DNA of 64,000 bases from the NCBI GenBank assembly GCA_010692425.1, contig JAAHHJ010000031.1, forward strand, positions 1-64,000, written 5' to 3'. Below the pieces are notes generated by a model, which saw nothing but the letters and a program-made list of their open reading frames with translations, did no database searches and was not told the DNA's origin. Each line of letters starts with the position of its first letter. Positions within the stretch are counted from its first letter, which is position 1. The position numbers and the translations under genes were made by a program. Below, one piece after another: positions 37,744 through 48,455 of the stretch. The stretch comes from Symploca sp. SIO3C6. Its GTDB lineage: Bacteria > Cyanobacteriota > Cyanobacteriia > Cyanobacteriales > Coleofasciculaceae.

Positions 37744-39099
37744 TCAAGGACGATATATAGAAGCGGAAATTCCCTCTTGCTGAAGTCGACTCACCAGACT
37801 TTCGGCATCAGCCTCTGTATTAAAAGCTCCCATTTGAATCTTAGTTCCTTCTGGAAGATTACGCACATAGGCATCAGGAACAATTGCCCTAGCTGAATCT
37901 AAAGTACCCTCGTCATCGTAGTCAATTAAAACATAGTAGTATTTATCCCTAGTGGAGACAGGACTTGCTTGGGCTGAGTCGGAAGCAGGGGAAGCTTCTA
38001 GTTGTGATGTTGCTGCCGGTGATGGTGATTGCTGGGGTTCTTCTAGAACTGGACTAGAATTGCTGGCTGGCGGTAATGTTACTGAGGGAATCACTGTTGG
38101 CGGCAGCGGCGGTAGGAGTACTTTAGATAAGTTTGAAGAACTTCTAGCCACAGAACTATCGAGACTACTAGAAAGTTCACTCTCAGTGATAGGTTCAGAC
38201 AAATCTGCTTTCGAAGGAACCGATGATGGTGTTGGGGTTGGACTCGCTTCCAAAACCGGGAGAGTAATTCGATTCACATCTGGAAATTCCTCAGAAGCTA
38301 GGTTAGGAATATTGGGTATGGTTGAATCTTCTGGTTCTGAAACTGGCTTTTGGGCAGTTTTTAGTCTACTTTGACCAAAAAGGCTCTCAAGACCTAAATC
38401 AGCGAGAATGGATGGGTCATAGACTATGTATGCCAAGCTAGCACAACAGAGTAACAAAAATAAGGCTACACCTACCCCTAAGGGGTTGGGTCGTTTATTG
38501 ATTAGGTCTGTTGGGGACTTGTTGCTACCATCTGTTTCTGCCAGACTCTGTATCAACTGTTGTGAGGATTCTAGATAATCTTCTGGAGGAGTTTGGGCAG
38601 CAGTGGAGTGAACTAAACTCCCTCCTAAATCTGCTCCTTGTTCAAGAGATGAAGCTTGAGTACTCTCGCTTGTCTTAGTAGCACTCTCACCTATAGTCTC
38701 AAGGTGAGAAGAGATAACTCTCTCCTCACCAGCTTCTGAGGTCGTTTCTGTTTGGTACTCTGGCTCACTAGTCTCAGAGGCATCGCTTGCTGCTTCTTGG
38801 ATAGGTACAACCTCTGGTTTGAAATCCATTAGTTTCAGTGGAATTGAAATTTCAGGAGCCGCATCACTTATTTGAGTAGTTGGCTGCTGAGTTTTCTGTG
38901 TTTCACTATCTAAGGAAATCAGTTGCAGTGGTTTGCGAATCTGATTACGGCCAAGACCACGGGGACTAGTCACAGTACGTCCTGCTTGCTGGCGTCGGTA
39001 GCGAGCTAATTCTTCTTCTAGCTGCACATCAAGGCTAGCTAGAGCAGCTTGTAGAGCTGGATTAATTGTATAGGACTCAATCGAGTTGTTTTTACTCAT
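37744..39099 (-). CDS. SPOR-domain membrane protein
   Basis: A 451-residue protein. A cytoplasmic Ser/Thr/Glu-rich N-terminal part (about 1-200) leads to one membrane segment (PLGVGVALFLLLCCASLAYIVY, about 206-227). A long Pro/Ser/Ala-rich linker leads to a C-terminal SPOR-like domain (residues 385-451: YYYVLIDYDDEGTLDSARAI, GTKIQMGAFNTEADAESLVSRLQ). SPOR domains bind denuded peptidoglycan glycan strands at septa, so this protein probably acts in envelope or division functions. ATG at 39099. It is divergent from the dciA gene. Confidence 0.85.
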   Translation of the reverse strand: MSKNNSIESYTINPALQAALASLDVQLEEELARYRRQQAGRTVTSPRGLGRNQIRKPLQLISLDSETQKTQQPTTQISDAAPEISIPLKLMDFKPEVVPIQEAASDASETSEPEYQTETTSEAGEERVISSHLETIGESATKTSESTQASSLEQGADLGGSLVHSTAAQTPPEDYLESSQQLIQSLAETDGSNKSPTDLINKRPNPLGVGVALFLLLCCASLAYIVYDPSILADLGLESLFGQSRLKTAQKPVSEPEDSTIPNIPNLASEEFPDVNRITLPVLEASPTPTPSSVPSKADLSEPITESELSSSLDSSVARSSSNLSKVLLPPLPPTVIPSVTLPPASNSSPVLEEPQQSPSPAATSQLEASPASDSAQASPVSTRDKYYYVLIDYDDEGTLDSARAIVPDAYVRNLPEGTKIQMGAFNTEADAESLVSRLQQEGISASIYRP

Positions 39100-39293
39100 G
39101 AGCAGGGCGTGATTTTGACCAAAGACAGTGATATTCTCCCTCCTCTAGGGTCGAGAATGTTAAAATCCCTACCGTCTAGACGGGTGGAGCATTCCCGCTT
39201 GTTGGATTAAAGTTTTGTACTGGCTATGCTGTAAAGATCAATATCCTACCATGATCACTCAGTCGCCTAGGAATAAATCGGGAGAATGGGAGA

Positions 39294-39587
39294 ATGTTTA
39301 AATCTATTGATCACATCCTAGATGTGCTAGAAAATCAGCCACACCTGGAAGGGATCAAGAAGTTTCAGCGCTTGCTCAAAGGCTGGCCTCAAATTGTGGG
39401 GGCTACAGCGGCGCAACATACGCGACCCTATTCAATATCTAGGGATGTCCTTTATGTTGCTACTTCTAGTTCAGCTTGGGCACAAGAACTAAAGTTCAGG
39501 CGAATTTCAATTTTGAAAAAACTCAATGCCCAGTTCCCAAACTTAATAGTTGACATTCGCTTTTCCACTGCCGAGTGGCAAGATTAG
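39294..39587 (+). CDS. dciA: DUF721 / DciA-like helicase loader
   Basis: A 97-residue DUF721 protein (DHILDVLENQPHLEGIKKFQRLLKGWPQIVGATAAQHTRPYSISRDVLYVATSSSAWAQELKF). The family includes DciA, the ancestral DnaB helicase loader of many bacteria that lack DnaC/DnaI. It therefore probably acts at replication initiation. The WPQIVGATAAQHTRP and AWAQEL motifs are well kept. ATG at 39294. The gap 39588-39998 downstream shows only AT-rich sequence and no gene. Confidence 0.85.
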   Translation: MFKSIDHILDVLENQPHLEGIKKFQRLLKGWPQIVGATAAQHTRPYSISRDVLYVATSSSAWAQELKFRRISILKKLNAQFPNLIVDIRFSTAEWQD

Positions 39588-39998
39588 CCATAATCATAGC
39601 CGTTATATTGTAATTTTGTAATAAATTTTTATATTGCGATTATTTCTACTCTTCAATCAGGTTTTAGCAAGTGTACATATCAAACTAACTAGTCAGTCTT
39701 TGGTACTAATTTACGCCATTTGCTACAGCTCAAACTATGTGCTTCAACCCTTAATGCTTGTTTTAAATTGTTTCCCTAGATATTGCTTATTCTTTAGTCT
39801 TTTGGTTGATCCCCATAATTTTTAAGTATAAGTCAGTACGTTGGTTTAATCAAAAAATATCTTTGTTTAGTTTTTTTAAGTAATATTTGAGATATATGAA
39901 GTAAACATAAAGAAAAACTAAACATCTCTAGATTATGACTTGTTTAAGTATGAAGATTAAAAGAATAAGGCATAAAAGTTTTTCTTGAAAAAGCTCTG

Positions 39999-40325
39999 AT
40001 GGAAACACCAAAAACATTAAGACTTACTACTTCTACCTGCCGATTTTGTCACTATTACCAGCCAGAAGGGCGGCGTGGGGGTTTTTGTGGTCAACTCGAT
40101 GTGCCTGTTCAATCTAACTGGAAATCATGTCCTTTAGCTATCTCGCCTTTTGCATCTGCTTGGGAGAGTTTGGAAATGATTTGGCGGGATGGGCAACCAA
40201 TGAGTACACTCAGCCAAGAGATAGTTTGTGGAGGTTGCTCTCCAGAAGAATCTGTAGCAAAACTCTCCAAGGATGATTCCCACTCTAACCATAGTAAAGT
40301 AGAGCCTGAAACTTTGCTAGTGTAA
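39999..40325 (+). CDS. Cys-rich conserved hypothetical protein
   Basis: A 108-residue protein. The first 50 residues have CRFCHYYQPEGRRGGFCGQLDVPV and SCPLAISPF, a four-cysteine cluster likely to bind a metal. The second half is acidic and disordered, with another CGGC pair. The CxxCxxY...C...C arrangement recurs in the protein at 51007, which suggests a shared cyanobacterial small metal-binding module. No function is known. ATG at 39999. Confidence 0.65.
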   Translation: METPKTLRLTTSTCRFCHYYQPEGRRGGFCGQLDVPVQSNWKSCPLAISPFASAWESLEMIWRDGQPMSTLSQEIVCGGCSPEESVAKLSKDDSHSNHSKVEPETLLV

Positions 40326-40550
40326 ACTTTTCGTGCTTGTTCTTTTGATAGACAAAGTATTAAAAGTCTATTTTTTTGAGACATAATGTCTAAGAGAATA
40401 TCTTGGGGTGTAGTCTGTAGGATACTTACGGTTTTAAGTTAGTCAAACCTAAACCTTTGAGAGTAAAAGTATTTTAATAAAACTTTTGAACTGCACCCCA
40501 GATTATTACTTAGCATTTATAATCGCCACTTTATTCAACTGGAAGCTGCA

Positions 40551-41390
40551 CTAAGGTAGCCAGGGATATTGGCGGAAGTTTGGCTTTCGCTTTTCCAAGA
40601 ATGCCTGTTTCCCCTCTGTCCCTTCTTCCGTCATGTAGTAGAGTAAGGTAGCGTTTCCGGCAAGTTCCTGAAGACCTGCTTGACCATCGCAGTCAGCGTT
40701 GAAGGCTGCTTTTAAGCAACGGATGGCAATCGGACTATTAGCTAAAATTTCGTTTGCCCACTTGATGCCTTCGGCTTCTAATTCCTCCACTGGTACAACG
40801 CAGTTGACAAGACCCATTGCCAGTGCCTGAGATGCCGTATATTGACGGCAGAGAAACCAAATTTCTCGTGCTTTCTTTTGACCAACTATTCTGGCGAGAT
40901 AGCTAGCTCCAAATCCACCATCAAAGCTACCAACTTTGGGTCCAGTTTGACCAAAAATTGCGTTGTCGGCAGCAAGAGTCAGGTCACAAATCAGGTGCAG
41001 CACGTGACCACCACCAATTGCGTATCCAGCAACTAGAGCAATTACCACCTTGGGTAGGGAGCGAATCAAGCGTTGCAAATCAAGAACATTTAAGCGAGGG
41101 ACGCCATCATCTCCAACATAACCAGCTTTGCCGCGCACACTTTGGTCTCCGCCAGCGCAGAAGGCGTATTTACCGTCGGTATGAGGTCCAGCACCTGTCA
41201 AGAGGACTACTCCAATGCTCGAATCTTCACGAGCTTCACAAAAGGCATCGTAGAGTTCAAATACTGTTTGGGGACGGAAGGCATTGCGTTTGTGGGGACG
41301 GTTAATGGTGATTTTGGCAATGCCGTCAGCTTTGTGATAAAAGATATCTTCGTAGGTTTTAGCTGTTTGCCAGTTGATTTGCATAACCAT
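40551..41390 (-). CDS. menB: 1,4-dihydroxy-2-naphthoyl-CoA synthase
   Basis: A 279-residue crotonase-fold enzyme that closes the second ring of the naphthoquinone in phylloquinone/menaquinone biosynthesis. Features are [39 protein letters not shown] (oxyanion region), the [34 protein letters not shown] core, and a C-terminal [10 protein letters not shown] typical of MenB. The length is normal. ATG at 41390, with an alternative two codons in. The pathway partner, isochorismate synthase, is at 48456. Confidence 0.95.
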   Translation of the reverse strand: MVMQINWQTAKTYEDIFYHKADGIAKITINRPHKRNAFRPQTVFELYDAFCEAREDSSIGVVLLTGAGPHTDGKYAFCAGGDQSVRGKAGYVGDDGVPRLNVLDLQRLIRSLPKVVIALVAGYAIGGGHVLHLICDLTLAADNAIFGQTGPKVGSFDGGFGASYLARIVGQKKAREIWFLCRQYTASQALAMGLVNCVVPVEELEAEGIKWANEILANSPIAIRCLKAAFNADCDGQAGLQELAGNATLLYYMTEEGTEGKQAFLEKRKPNFRQYPWLP

Positions 41391-41490
41391 TTAAATACTA
41401 GGCGGATTTAATTTTAAACCCGCGCAGGTGAGTTTTGATACTCAGCTTGTCAGCCGCCGAGTGAAGAGTAACGCTTAGAATCAGAGTTTT

Positions 41491-44400
41491 TCAAAGCCGG
41501 GAGATGTCACTCTCTAACTCAGCAATTAACTCATCAGCACCCTCTAGATTGCCGCCTTTGACCTGAGTGTAGAGTTGAGCAGCAATCTGTGATATTTTTG
41601 GCATTGCCACTGAGGAACTCGCACCTTGGATTTGATGAGCTTTTTTGGCGAGGGCATCACTATCTTGGGCTGCTAGGGCTTGCTTTGCTTCATCAATCCA
41701 AGTTGCCGCATCTTGGATAAACTCTTGCACCAATTCCAGTTGAAAAGAGGGTTCCCCTCCAGAGATTTCTTTCAGGTGTTGCCAGTCGATCAGTTCTGAA
41801 CAAGAATGGCTCTTGGCTTTACTGTCAAAAATGCCAGTTTCACTGGCACATAGACTCTTTTCTGCTTCCAAATCGCTCTGGAGTAAAGATGACCATCGCT
41901 TGAGCATTGGACCGAGGTCTTTAATCATCACTGGTTTACTTAAATAATCGTCCATGCCAGCTTCCAGACACTTTTGGCGATCGCCCTGCATCGCATAAGC
42001 TGTCATTCCAATTACAATCGTATGATGGGAAGTACCTTCTCGCTGCCGCAAGCTTTGGGTTGCCTGGTAACCGTCCATCACTGGCATCTGACAATCCATT
42101 AACACGATGTCGTAATTGCCAAAGGCTAATTTTTCCAGTGCCTGTTGACCATTATCGGCCCAATCTGCCTGGTAGCCTAGCATTCGCACCTGATGCTTTA
42201 CTAATTTGAGATTAATGGGGGTATCTTCCACTAATAAAATCTTCAGGCCTTGTTGTTGCCCTTGTTCAAATATAGATGCTTCTTCATTCCTAATCCAATG
42301 CTGGTGGATAATCGGCGAATGTTGTTGAGGAGCCAAAACCTTAAGCAGTGAATGCAGCAGCCGAGATTCCTTTACCGGTTTGACTAAGTAATCAGAAAAC
42401 CCACTTTTGAGCAATGGTTCACCAGTATCGCCTGCATGCAGGGAAGTCATCAAAACTAATTTTGTCTGTGCCCAATCTGGTTGAGCCAGAATCAAGCGCC
42501 CGAGCGTCGAACCATCAATTTTAGGTAATTTCATGTCCAGCAGAGCGACATCGTAGAGTTTTCCAGCTTCAGCAGCTACCTGTAAGGCATTGAGAGCAGC
42601 AATACCATTTTCTGCTTCATCAACTTCCATACCCTTAGCACTCAACTGATGCTGCACAATTTGGCGATTGATGGCACGGTCATCAACTACTAATACTCTC
42701 TTTCCTATTAGGAAATCTAGGGAAGCAGGGATGCTGTTGTCTATTTGATCAATTATTTCAGTACTAGAATCTGCACTAACCTTGCCCAAGTTAGCAGTAA
42801 ACCAGAAGGTAGAACCAACCCCTCTCTGGCTCTCTACACCAATTTTACCTGCCATCAGTTCCACTAGTTGCTTGCAGATAGAGAGACCTAGACCTGTGCC
42901 AGTATACTTGCGAGTACTAGATTCATCTACTTGTGAGAAGGATTGGAACAGTTTTTTCTGGTCTGCTGGAGTAATACCAATGCCAGTATCTTTGACAGCA
43001 AATCGCAACTGAATTGGCTGTTGTTTGTCAGGCTCAATAGTCTCCTCTGAGATACTTGGTTGAGGTAATAGGGAGAGTGCTTCCCAATGACTGTTAGTAC
43101 CAAATTGATCTCTAACAGATAACTCTTTTTCTCCATCTCCCCATCTCCCCATCTCCCTCTCAGCAACAGATACCAGGGACACCTGAATAACTACCTCTCC
43201 TTGATCAGTGAATTTGATCGCATTAAAGATTAGATTAGTAAGAATTTGCCGCAAACGCCCCGCATCTCCAGCAAGTTGTCTTGGTACTTCATTATCTATA
43301 AATAGGCACAGTTCTAAATTCTTTTTGTTGGCTTGGGTACTGCATAAATCCAACACCTCTTCCAAACATTGATTTAAACTAAACTCACTGATATCTAGCT
43401 GCATTTCCCCGGCTTCGAGTTTAGAGAAGTCGAGAATATCATTAATTACTCTGAGCAAATGTTCTCCACTTACCTGTAATGTCTGTACAAAGTCACGCTG
43501 TTGAGTTGTGAGTTCAGTGGTTAAAAGTAATTCACTCATACCCAGCACCCCATTCATAGGAGTGCGAATTTCGTGGCTCATATTCGCCAAGAATTGAGAT
43601 TTAGCCTGTGTAGCTTGTAAGGCAGTTTCCCTAGCTTCTATTAATTGATTTTCGTGTTGTTTACGTTCGGTAATGTCATGATTAACTCCCATCGCCGCTG
43701 TTAATTCACCACGTTCATTGTGCAGAGGAACAAAAACTGTTTCACAAACTCCCTGGCTACCATTATTACGAATAAATTCAATTTCTCCAGCCCAGCGCCC
43801 CTCGGCAAGTAAACTGTCAAGCATACATTTGGTAGTATCAATTTGTGTTGTTGTTCGGTAGACAATATTTGCATTTTTACCTAATACTTCGTCTTTTTTA
43901 TAACCGAACATTCCCTCAGCAGCTGGGTTATAATCAATAATTCTACCTTGAAAATCCGTAATAATGACACCATCATAAATTGTCTCAAACATAAGTGCTT
44001 GTCTGCGCAAGGCTGCTTGTGCCTTCTTTTTGGCTGAAATGTCCTGTACTAAACAAACAAAGCCTTCCAGTTCACCCTCAGCATTCTCCATCACTGAAGC
44101 GGTAACTGAGACTGGTAGTTGACAACCATCTTTTGCCATTAAAATTGTTTCTCTTCTACCCAGAAAGCTATTCTGTATTGAGTTCTTATCTTGATTAAAA
44201 TTCAAAACATCTAACCAATCATTTTGGCGAAAAATTAGATTTAATGGTTGCTCAAGTAATTCATCACTTTGATATCCTGACATTGATAAAATTGCAGTAT
44301 TAAATCTCTTAATTTTCTTATTTTTATTAAATACAATGAGTGCATCACTTAGGGATCTAATTATATTATTTAAATAGCTTTTAGAGACGGTTGTTTCTTC

Positions 44401-45222
44401 TAACTGGTCGACCATTTTATTAAAAGCGTCAGCTAAAACTTTTAGCTCATCCTGAGTCTTGATATCTACTTTGGTATCAAACTTGCCTTGCCCAATCTTA
44501 GATGCTGCTTCCTTAAGGAGAATAATCGGTTTGGTAATTCTTTGAGCCAAAAATATCCCCAGAGTCAAAGATATAGCAATCACTGCGGCTACAGCTGTTA
44601 GATTAATTAATTGGGAAACTTCAGCAATCTGGTTAGTTTTACTATTTTCAAGTTCAAGCTCTTCTAGTTTCAAGTTGATTGCCTGATTAACTATCTCCAG
44701 TAAGTTTTCTTCTATTATTTCCAGTTGTTGACGCGCAACAATAATATCTTTGCCAGCTCTTCCTTCTTGCTTGTACCATATTATTTTATAACTGACTTGA
44801 TAAAGTTTTCTATAAACTATATAAATTTTTTCAGCAATGCTTTGTATTGCTAAATTTTTACTGTTTAATTCAAGTTCAGTCAAGATCTTTCCTAGACTTC
44901 CCATTGCTTCTTCAAATTCATCTTTTTCTTCTTGAGCATCTTCTTTACCATGAATTTCTACAACTAGATCTTGATTCAGATTAATTGGATTAGGATGATC
45001 AGATTCGGATTTAATTAGAGAATAACTATAGGCCTCAGACATCATCCTTAAAGATAATATTTTGATTTCCTCTAGTGCGATCAGTTCAGGGACTACTTCT
45101 CTTGTCACTTGATTAAATTGTTGATTGACATTTTTTTGATTGTTAAGATTGACAGCTCCTAACAATGCCACCAAAGAAGCAGTACCCAAAAAACCAGCAA
45201 TAAACTTTAGTTTGAGTTTCAT
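41491..45222 (-). CDS. Hybrid sensor histidine kinase (HAMP-PAS-PAS-HK-REC-REC-HPt)
   Basis: A large hybrid kinase. Residue numbers count from the longer GTG start at 45276; I prefer ATG 45222, 18 residues in, because AAGGAG lies just before it. Two membrane segments (about 20-42 and 223-245) bracket a sensor region. HAMP is at 245-300, with PAS domains at about 305-420 and 425-545. The phospho-accepting H568 (NMSHEIRTP), N box (LTNLIFNAIKFT), and DTGIGI and GTGLGL boxes are present. Receivers carry D914 and D1061, and the HPt histidine is H1214. A ctccccat minisatellite encodes about 16 residues (704-719) within a roughly 50-residue insert between N box and DTGIGI. The ligand is unknown. Confidence 0.9.
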   Translation of the reverse strand: MKLKLKFIAGFLGTASLVALLGAVNLNNQKNVNQQFNQVTREVVPELIALEEIKILSLRMMSEAYSYSLIKSESDHPNPINLNQDLVVEIHGKEDAQEEKDEFEEAMGSLGKILTELELNSKNLAIQSIAEKIYIVYRKLYQVSYKIIWYKQEGRAGKDIIVARQQLEIIEENLLEIVNQAINLKLEELELENSKTNQIAEVSQLINLTAVAAVIAISLTLGIFLAQRITKPIILLKEAASKIGQGKFDTKVDIKTQDELKVLADAFNKMVDQLEETTVSKSYLNNIIRSLSDALIVFNKNKKIKRFNTAILSMSGYQSDELLEQPLNLIFRQNDWLDVLNFNQDKNSIQNSFLGRRETILMAKDGCQLPVSVTASVMENAEGELEGFVCLVQDISAKKKAQAALRRQALMFETIYDGVIITDFQGRIIDYNPAAEGMFGYKKDEVLGKNANIVYRTTTQIDTTKCMLDSLLAEGRWAGEIEFIRNNGSQGVCETVFVPLHNERGELTAAMGVNHDITERKQHENQLIEARETALQATQAKSQFLANMSHEIRTPMNGVLGMSELLLTTELTTQQRDFVQTLQVSGEHLLRVINDILDFSKLEAGEMQLDISEFSLNQCLEEVLDLCSTQANKKNLELCLFIDNEVPRQLAGDAGRLRQILTNLIFNAIKFTDQGEVVIQVSLVSVAEREMGRWGDGEKELSVRDQFGTNSHWEALSLLPQPSISEETIEPDKQQPIQLRFAVKDTGIGITPADQKKLFQSFSQVDESSTRKYTGTGLGLSICKQLVELMAGKIGVESQRGVGSTFWFTANLGKVSADSSTEIIDQIDNSIPASLDFLIGKRVLVVDDRAINRQIVQHQLSAKGMEVDEAENGIAALNALQVAAEAGKLYDVALLDMKLPKIDGSTLGRLILAQPDWAQTKLVLMTSLHAGDTGEPLLKSGFSDYLVKPVKESRLLHSLLKVLAPQQHSPIIHQHWIRNEEASIFEQGQQQGLKILLVEDTPINLKLVKHQVRMLGYQADWADNGQQALEKLAFGNYDIVLMDCQMPVMDGYQATQSLRQREGTSHHTIVIGMTAYAMQGDRQKCLEAGMDDYLSKPVMIKDLGPMLKRWSSLLQSDLEAEKSLCASETGIFDSKAKSHSCSELIDWQHLKEISGGEPSFQLELVQEFIQDAATWIDEAKQALAAQDSDALAKKAHQIQGASSSVAMPKISQIAAQLYTQVKGGNLEGADELIAELESDISRL
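43131..43160. repeat. ctccccat minisatellite inside the kinase gene
   Basis: The same pyrimidine-rich tandem array as at 9319-9388, here read in-frame on the minus strand as REMGRWGDGEKEL within the ATP-binding domain of the histidine kinase. Confidence 0.8.
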
Positions 45223-45512
45223 GAGCTTCTCCTTGGGACTTTTAAATGATTTTAAATTTCTGTTTTTTGCTATCACTTCATAGTAATAATTGCTCGGTAA
45301 GATTACGCCAGTATAAATGCCAAAAAAAATATATGAATGTAGAGACTATCCGTATAAATACGTAAAATAAAACTTGTTAAAAATCTAAAATTGATTGACA
45401 AGAGCGGAAAACTAAATCTCAATACTACTTCTCTTTCACAATTAGCAGAAGTACAAATTTTTTTAGTTCTCTAACAAGTTATCTAAAAGCAGTCCAAAAG
45501 AATAATTTCCTA

Positions 45513-45630
45513 GTGTCTCCGTGTCTCCCTCTCTCCGTGTCTCCCCCTCTCCGTGTCTCCCTCTCTCCGTGTCTCCCCCTCTCCGTGTCTCCCTCTCTCC
45601 GTGTCTCCCCCTCTCCGTGTCTCCCCCTCC
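45513..45630. repeat. gtgtctccctctctcc tandem repeat
   Basis: About 118 bp of alternating gtgtctccctctctcc and gtgtctccccctctcc units upstream of glyS. The longest minisatellite in the window; the rest of 45277-45723 shows no gene. Confidence 0.85.
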
Positions 45631-45723
45631 TAAAATACCGAGTTTTAAGATTACTAAATCAGTGTTCTAGACCAGAGAGAAGTTAAACTAATCAAGCTGA
45701 CGCTCTGTTTTCGATGGTGAGCT

Positions 45724-47874
45724 ATGCCTGAATTTTTATTAGAAGTAGGTACAGAAGAATTACCCGCAGATTTTGTTGATAGTGCAATCTCACAGTGGCT
45801 TTCCCGTATTCCCCAAACCCTAGATGAGCAATTGCTCACCCCAGAAGCACTGGCAGTTTACGGCACTCCCCGACGTTTGGCAGTGTTAATTAAAGGTTTA
45901 CCACAACGGCAACCAGACCGAGAAGAAGAAATCAAAGGGCCACCAGCAAAGGCAGCGTTTAAAGAGGGCAAACCGACAAAAGCCGCAGCAGGGTTTGCTC
46001 GTAAACAGGGGGTAGAACTAGATGCTCTGGAAGTAAGAGATACTGATAAAGGAGAATTTGTCTTTGTAGTCAAACAAATATCTGGTCGTCCTTGTACAGA
46101 AATTCTTACAGAACTAATTCCCCAGTGGATTTTTAGGTTAGAAGGTAGACGGTTTATGCGCTGGGGAGATGGAGATTTGAGGTTTCCTCGACCAATTCGC
46201 TGGCTGGTGGCGCTTTTAAATGATGCAGTACTGCCAGTAGAATTGATAAATGGTTCAGAGATAATTAAAAGCGATCGCAACTCCTGTGGGCATCGTATTC
46301 TACATCCAGAACCCGTCACGATTCCCCAAGCTTCCGATTATCTCGATTATCTGCGCCATGCCCATGTAGAGGTATCACCAGATGAGCGTCGCCGCCAAAT
46401 CCAAGAGCAAGTGACAGCAGCAGCTAAAAAGTTGCATGGTCATGTACCAACCTATTCGGATTTACTGCAAGAAGTCACCAACTTAGTAGAATACCCGATA
46501 GCAGTTGTCGGGAAATTTGACCCAGAATTCTTGAATTTGCCAGTGGAAGTGGTGGAAACGGTGATGATAACTCACCAGCGCTATTTTCCCGTGTTCAAAA
46601 ATGACCAAGCTTCCGAATTGATACCCTACTTCATTACTATTGCTAATGGCGATTCTACTAAATCTGAGATTATCTCTACCGGGAATGAGAGGGTAATCAA
46701 GGCGCGGTTAGCAGATGGTCAGTTTTTCTACCAAGCTGACTTAAAATCATCCTTAGAAAGTTACTTGCCTGAACTTGAGAAAGTAACTTTGCAAGAAGAT
46801 TTGGGTTCAGTACGCCAAAAAATAGTACGGGTAGAGAAGATTGCTGCTCAGATTGCCCAGCAACTGGCACTCCCAGATACTGCTCGCACTGATATTTTAC
46901 GAGCTGCTTTACTCTGTAAAGCCGATTTGGTTACTCAGATGGTGTATGAGTTTCCTGAATTGCAAGGGGTGATGGGGCAAAAATATGCTGCTGCCAGTGG
47001 GGAATCGGAGGCAGTGGCAGAGGCAATTTTTGAACACTATTTACCAAGAGGGGCAAGTGATGCTCTACCTCAAACTCTAGCAGGTCAAGTTGTGGGTTTA
47101 GCCGACAGGCTCGATACTTTAGTAAGTATCTTTGGATTGAGCATGCTGCCTACTGGTTCATCAGATCCTTTTGCCCTGCGCCGTGCAGCTAATGCCGTGG
47201 TTAATATTACTTGGGATGCAGATTTGCCGATTAATCTTAATCAGCTGTTGCAGGATCTAGCTGTAGATTTTGTAGAAACCTTTGCTCGCAATGACTCTAC
47301 CTCTCTGGCTCAATCCCTAGAGGAGTTTTTCTTACAGCGCATCCGTACCCTCCTGCAAGAGGAACGAGAAATCGACTACGATTTGGTAAATGCAATTTTG
47401 GGAGAAAATGACCCTGAGTATCAGCAGAGAGCGCTAATCGACTTACTAGATACCCGTGATCGCGCCCTATTTTTACAGTCAATCCGCGATAATGGTACTC
47501 TGGACGAAATTTATGAAACTGTTAACCGTTCCACTCGTCTAGCGGCTCAAGGGAATCTAGATACTGCCCAGCTAGAACCAACAGCATTAGTGAGTACAGA
47601 ATTATTTCAAAAGTCTTCAGAGCAAGCCTTCTACGACGCCTTAGTCAAGCTGGTACCAAAAACTCAAGCCTCCAGGGAGGAGCGAGATTACCAGAAGTTA
47701 GTGGCAGCAATCAGCGAGATTGCCCCTACGGTTAGTGAATTCTTCGATGGTGCTGATAGTGTCCTAGTAATGGATCCTGAGCCAGCAATCCGGCGCAACC
47801 GTCTGAATCTTTTGGGTTTACTACGTAATCATGCCCGTGTCTTAGGAGATTTTGGACTAATTGTCAAAAGTTGA
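45724..47874 (+). CDS. glyS: Glycyl-tRNA synthetase beta subunit
   Basis: A 716-residue beta subunit of the alpha2-beta2 glycyl-tRNA synthetase. It starts [18 protein letters not shown] and has [43 protein letters not shown], and the central [12 protein letters not shown]. The C-terminal HD-like region includes [38 protein letters not shown] and [12 protein letters not shown]. The length is normal. It charges tRNA-Gly together with the alpha subunit (not in the window). ATG at 45724, preceded by a minisatellite. Confidence 0.95.
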   Translation: MPEFLLEVGTEELPADFVDSAISQWLSRIPQTLDEQLLTPEALAVYGTPRRLAVLIKGLPQRQPDREEEIKGPPAKAAFKEGKPTKAAAGFARKQGVELDALEVRDTDKGEFVFVVKQISGRPCTEILTELIPQWIFRLEGRRFMRWGDGDLRFPRPIRWLVALLNDAVLPVELINGSEIIKSDRNSCGHRILHPEPVTIPQASDYLDYLRHAHVEVSPDERRRQIQEQVTAAAKKLHGHVPTYSDLLQEVTNLVEYPIAVVGKFDPEFLNLPVEVVETVMITHQRYFPVFKNDQASELIPYFITIANGDSTKSEIISTGNERVIKARLADGQFFYQADLKSSLESYLPELEKVTLQEDLGSVRQKIVRVEKIAAQIAQQLALPDTARTDILRAALLCKADLVTQMVYEFPELQGVMGQKYAAASGESEAVAEAIFEHYLPRGASDALPQTLAGQVVGLADRLDTLVSIFGLSMLPTGSSDPFALRRAANAVVNITWDADLPINLNQLLQDLAVDFVETFARNDSTSLAQSLEEFFLQRIRTLLQEEREIDYDLVNAILGENDPEYQQRALIDLLDTRDRALFLQSIRDNGTLDEIYETVNRSTRLAAQGNLDTAQLEPTALVSTELFQKSSEQAFYDALVKLVPKTQASREERDYQKLVAAISEIAPTVSEFFDGADSVLVMDPEPAIRRNRLNLLGLLRNHARVLGDFGLIVKS

Positions 47875-48102
47875 GATCATCATTTCGATTCGAGGATAAG
47901 GGAATTTAGGAAGTTTTTCGGAAACAATTTGCCTTAGGACTTACGCCAAACCATCTTAAAACCCTAATTTTTCGTAGTGGTAATTGATGAATTACTACTA
48001 CCTCCAGCGTTTTTTGCCTAAGCCCTGTTCCTCTCTAGCGTCTCCATGTCTTAGCATCACCACCTTTCCTGTCACTTAGGCTGTCATACTAAGAATTACT
48101 CG

Positions 48103-48253
48103 CTTTTGGTGAGTGCTACAAGGAGAGCATGTCAGTAGGTGCAAATATCCTACTACAGTACGTTGGGTTGAGCGAGTGCAACCCAACCTAAAAATGAAGT
48201 GCTGGGTTTGATGCCTCAGCTAAAGCTACAAAGGTGACATGCTCTCGCCAAAA
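48103..48253. repeat. Inverted-repeat element with nested hairpins
   Basis: Perfect 12-bp arms GAGAGCATGTCA (48123-48134) and TGACATGCTCTC (48235-48246), extended outwards by a similar tttt-gg(t/c)gag stretch. Inside lies a 9-bp hairpin GTTGGGTTG/CAACCCAAC (48162-48170, 48179-48187) and a smaller gtagg...cctac hairpin. It looks like a MITE or structured repeat in the glyS-menF spacer. Confidence 0.65.
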
Positions 48254-48343
48254 ACTAGAAGAGTAAAAAACAGGAGGTAATTTTAACCAAGCCCCGTTTA
48301 GGTCAGAAAATTTTAACCAAGTAATAAGTTCAATTGCATACTC

Positions 48344-48382
48344 ACTTATTACTTATTACTTATTACTTATTACTTATTACTT
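48344..48382. repeat. Heptamer tandem repeat (acttatt)n
   Basis: About five and a half copies of a 7-bp unit upstream of the isochorismate synthase gene, of the short tandem repeat type frequent in cyanobacteria. Confidence 0.85.
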
Positions 48383-48455
48383 GCCATTATGGGGATTCTC
48401 TGTTCTCCGTTCCCCTTCCCTCTTAATTACTTGAATCTTATTATTGTCTAACTGC

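Noticed and set aside
39634-39825. 63-residue hydrophobic frame after dciA
   Set aside because: AT-rich DNA easily gives hydrophobic frames; no start signal or conserved pattern is seen.
48344-48382. Possible CRISPR array
   Set aside because: The unit is 7 bp with no spacers, so it is a simple tandem repeat.
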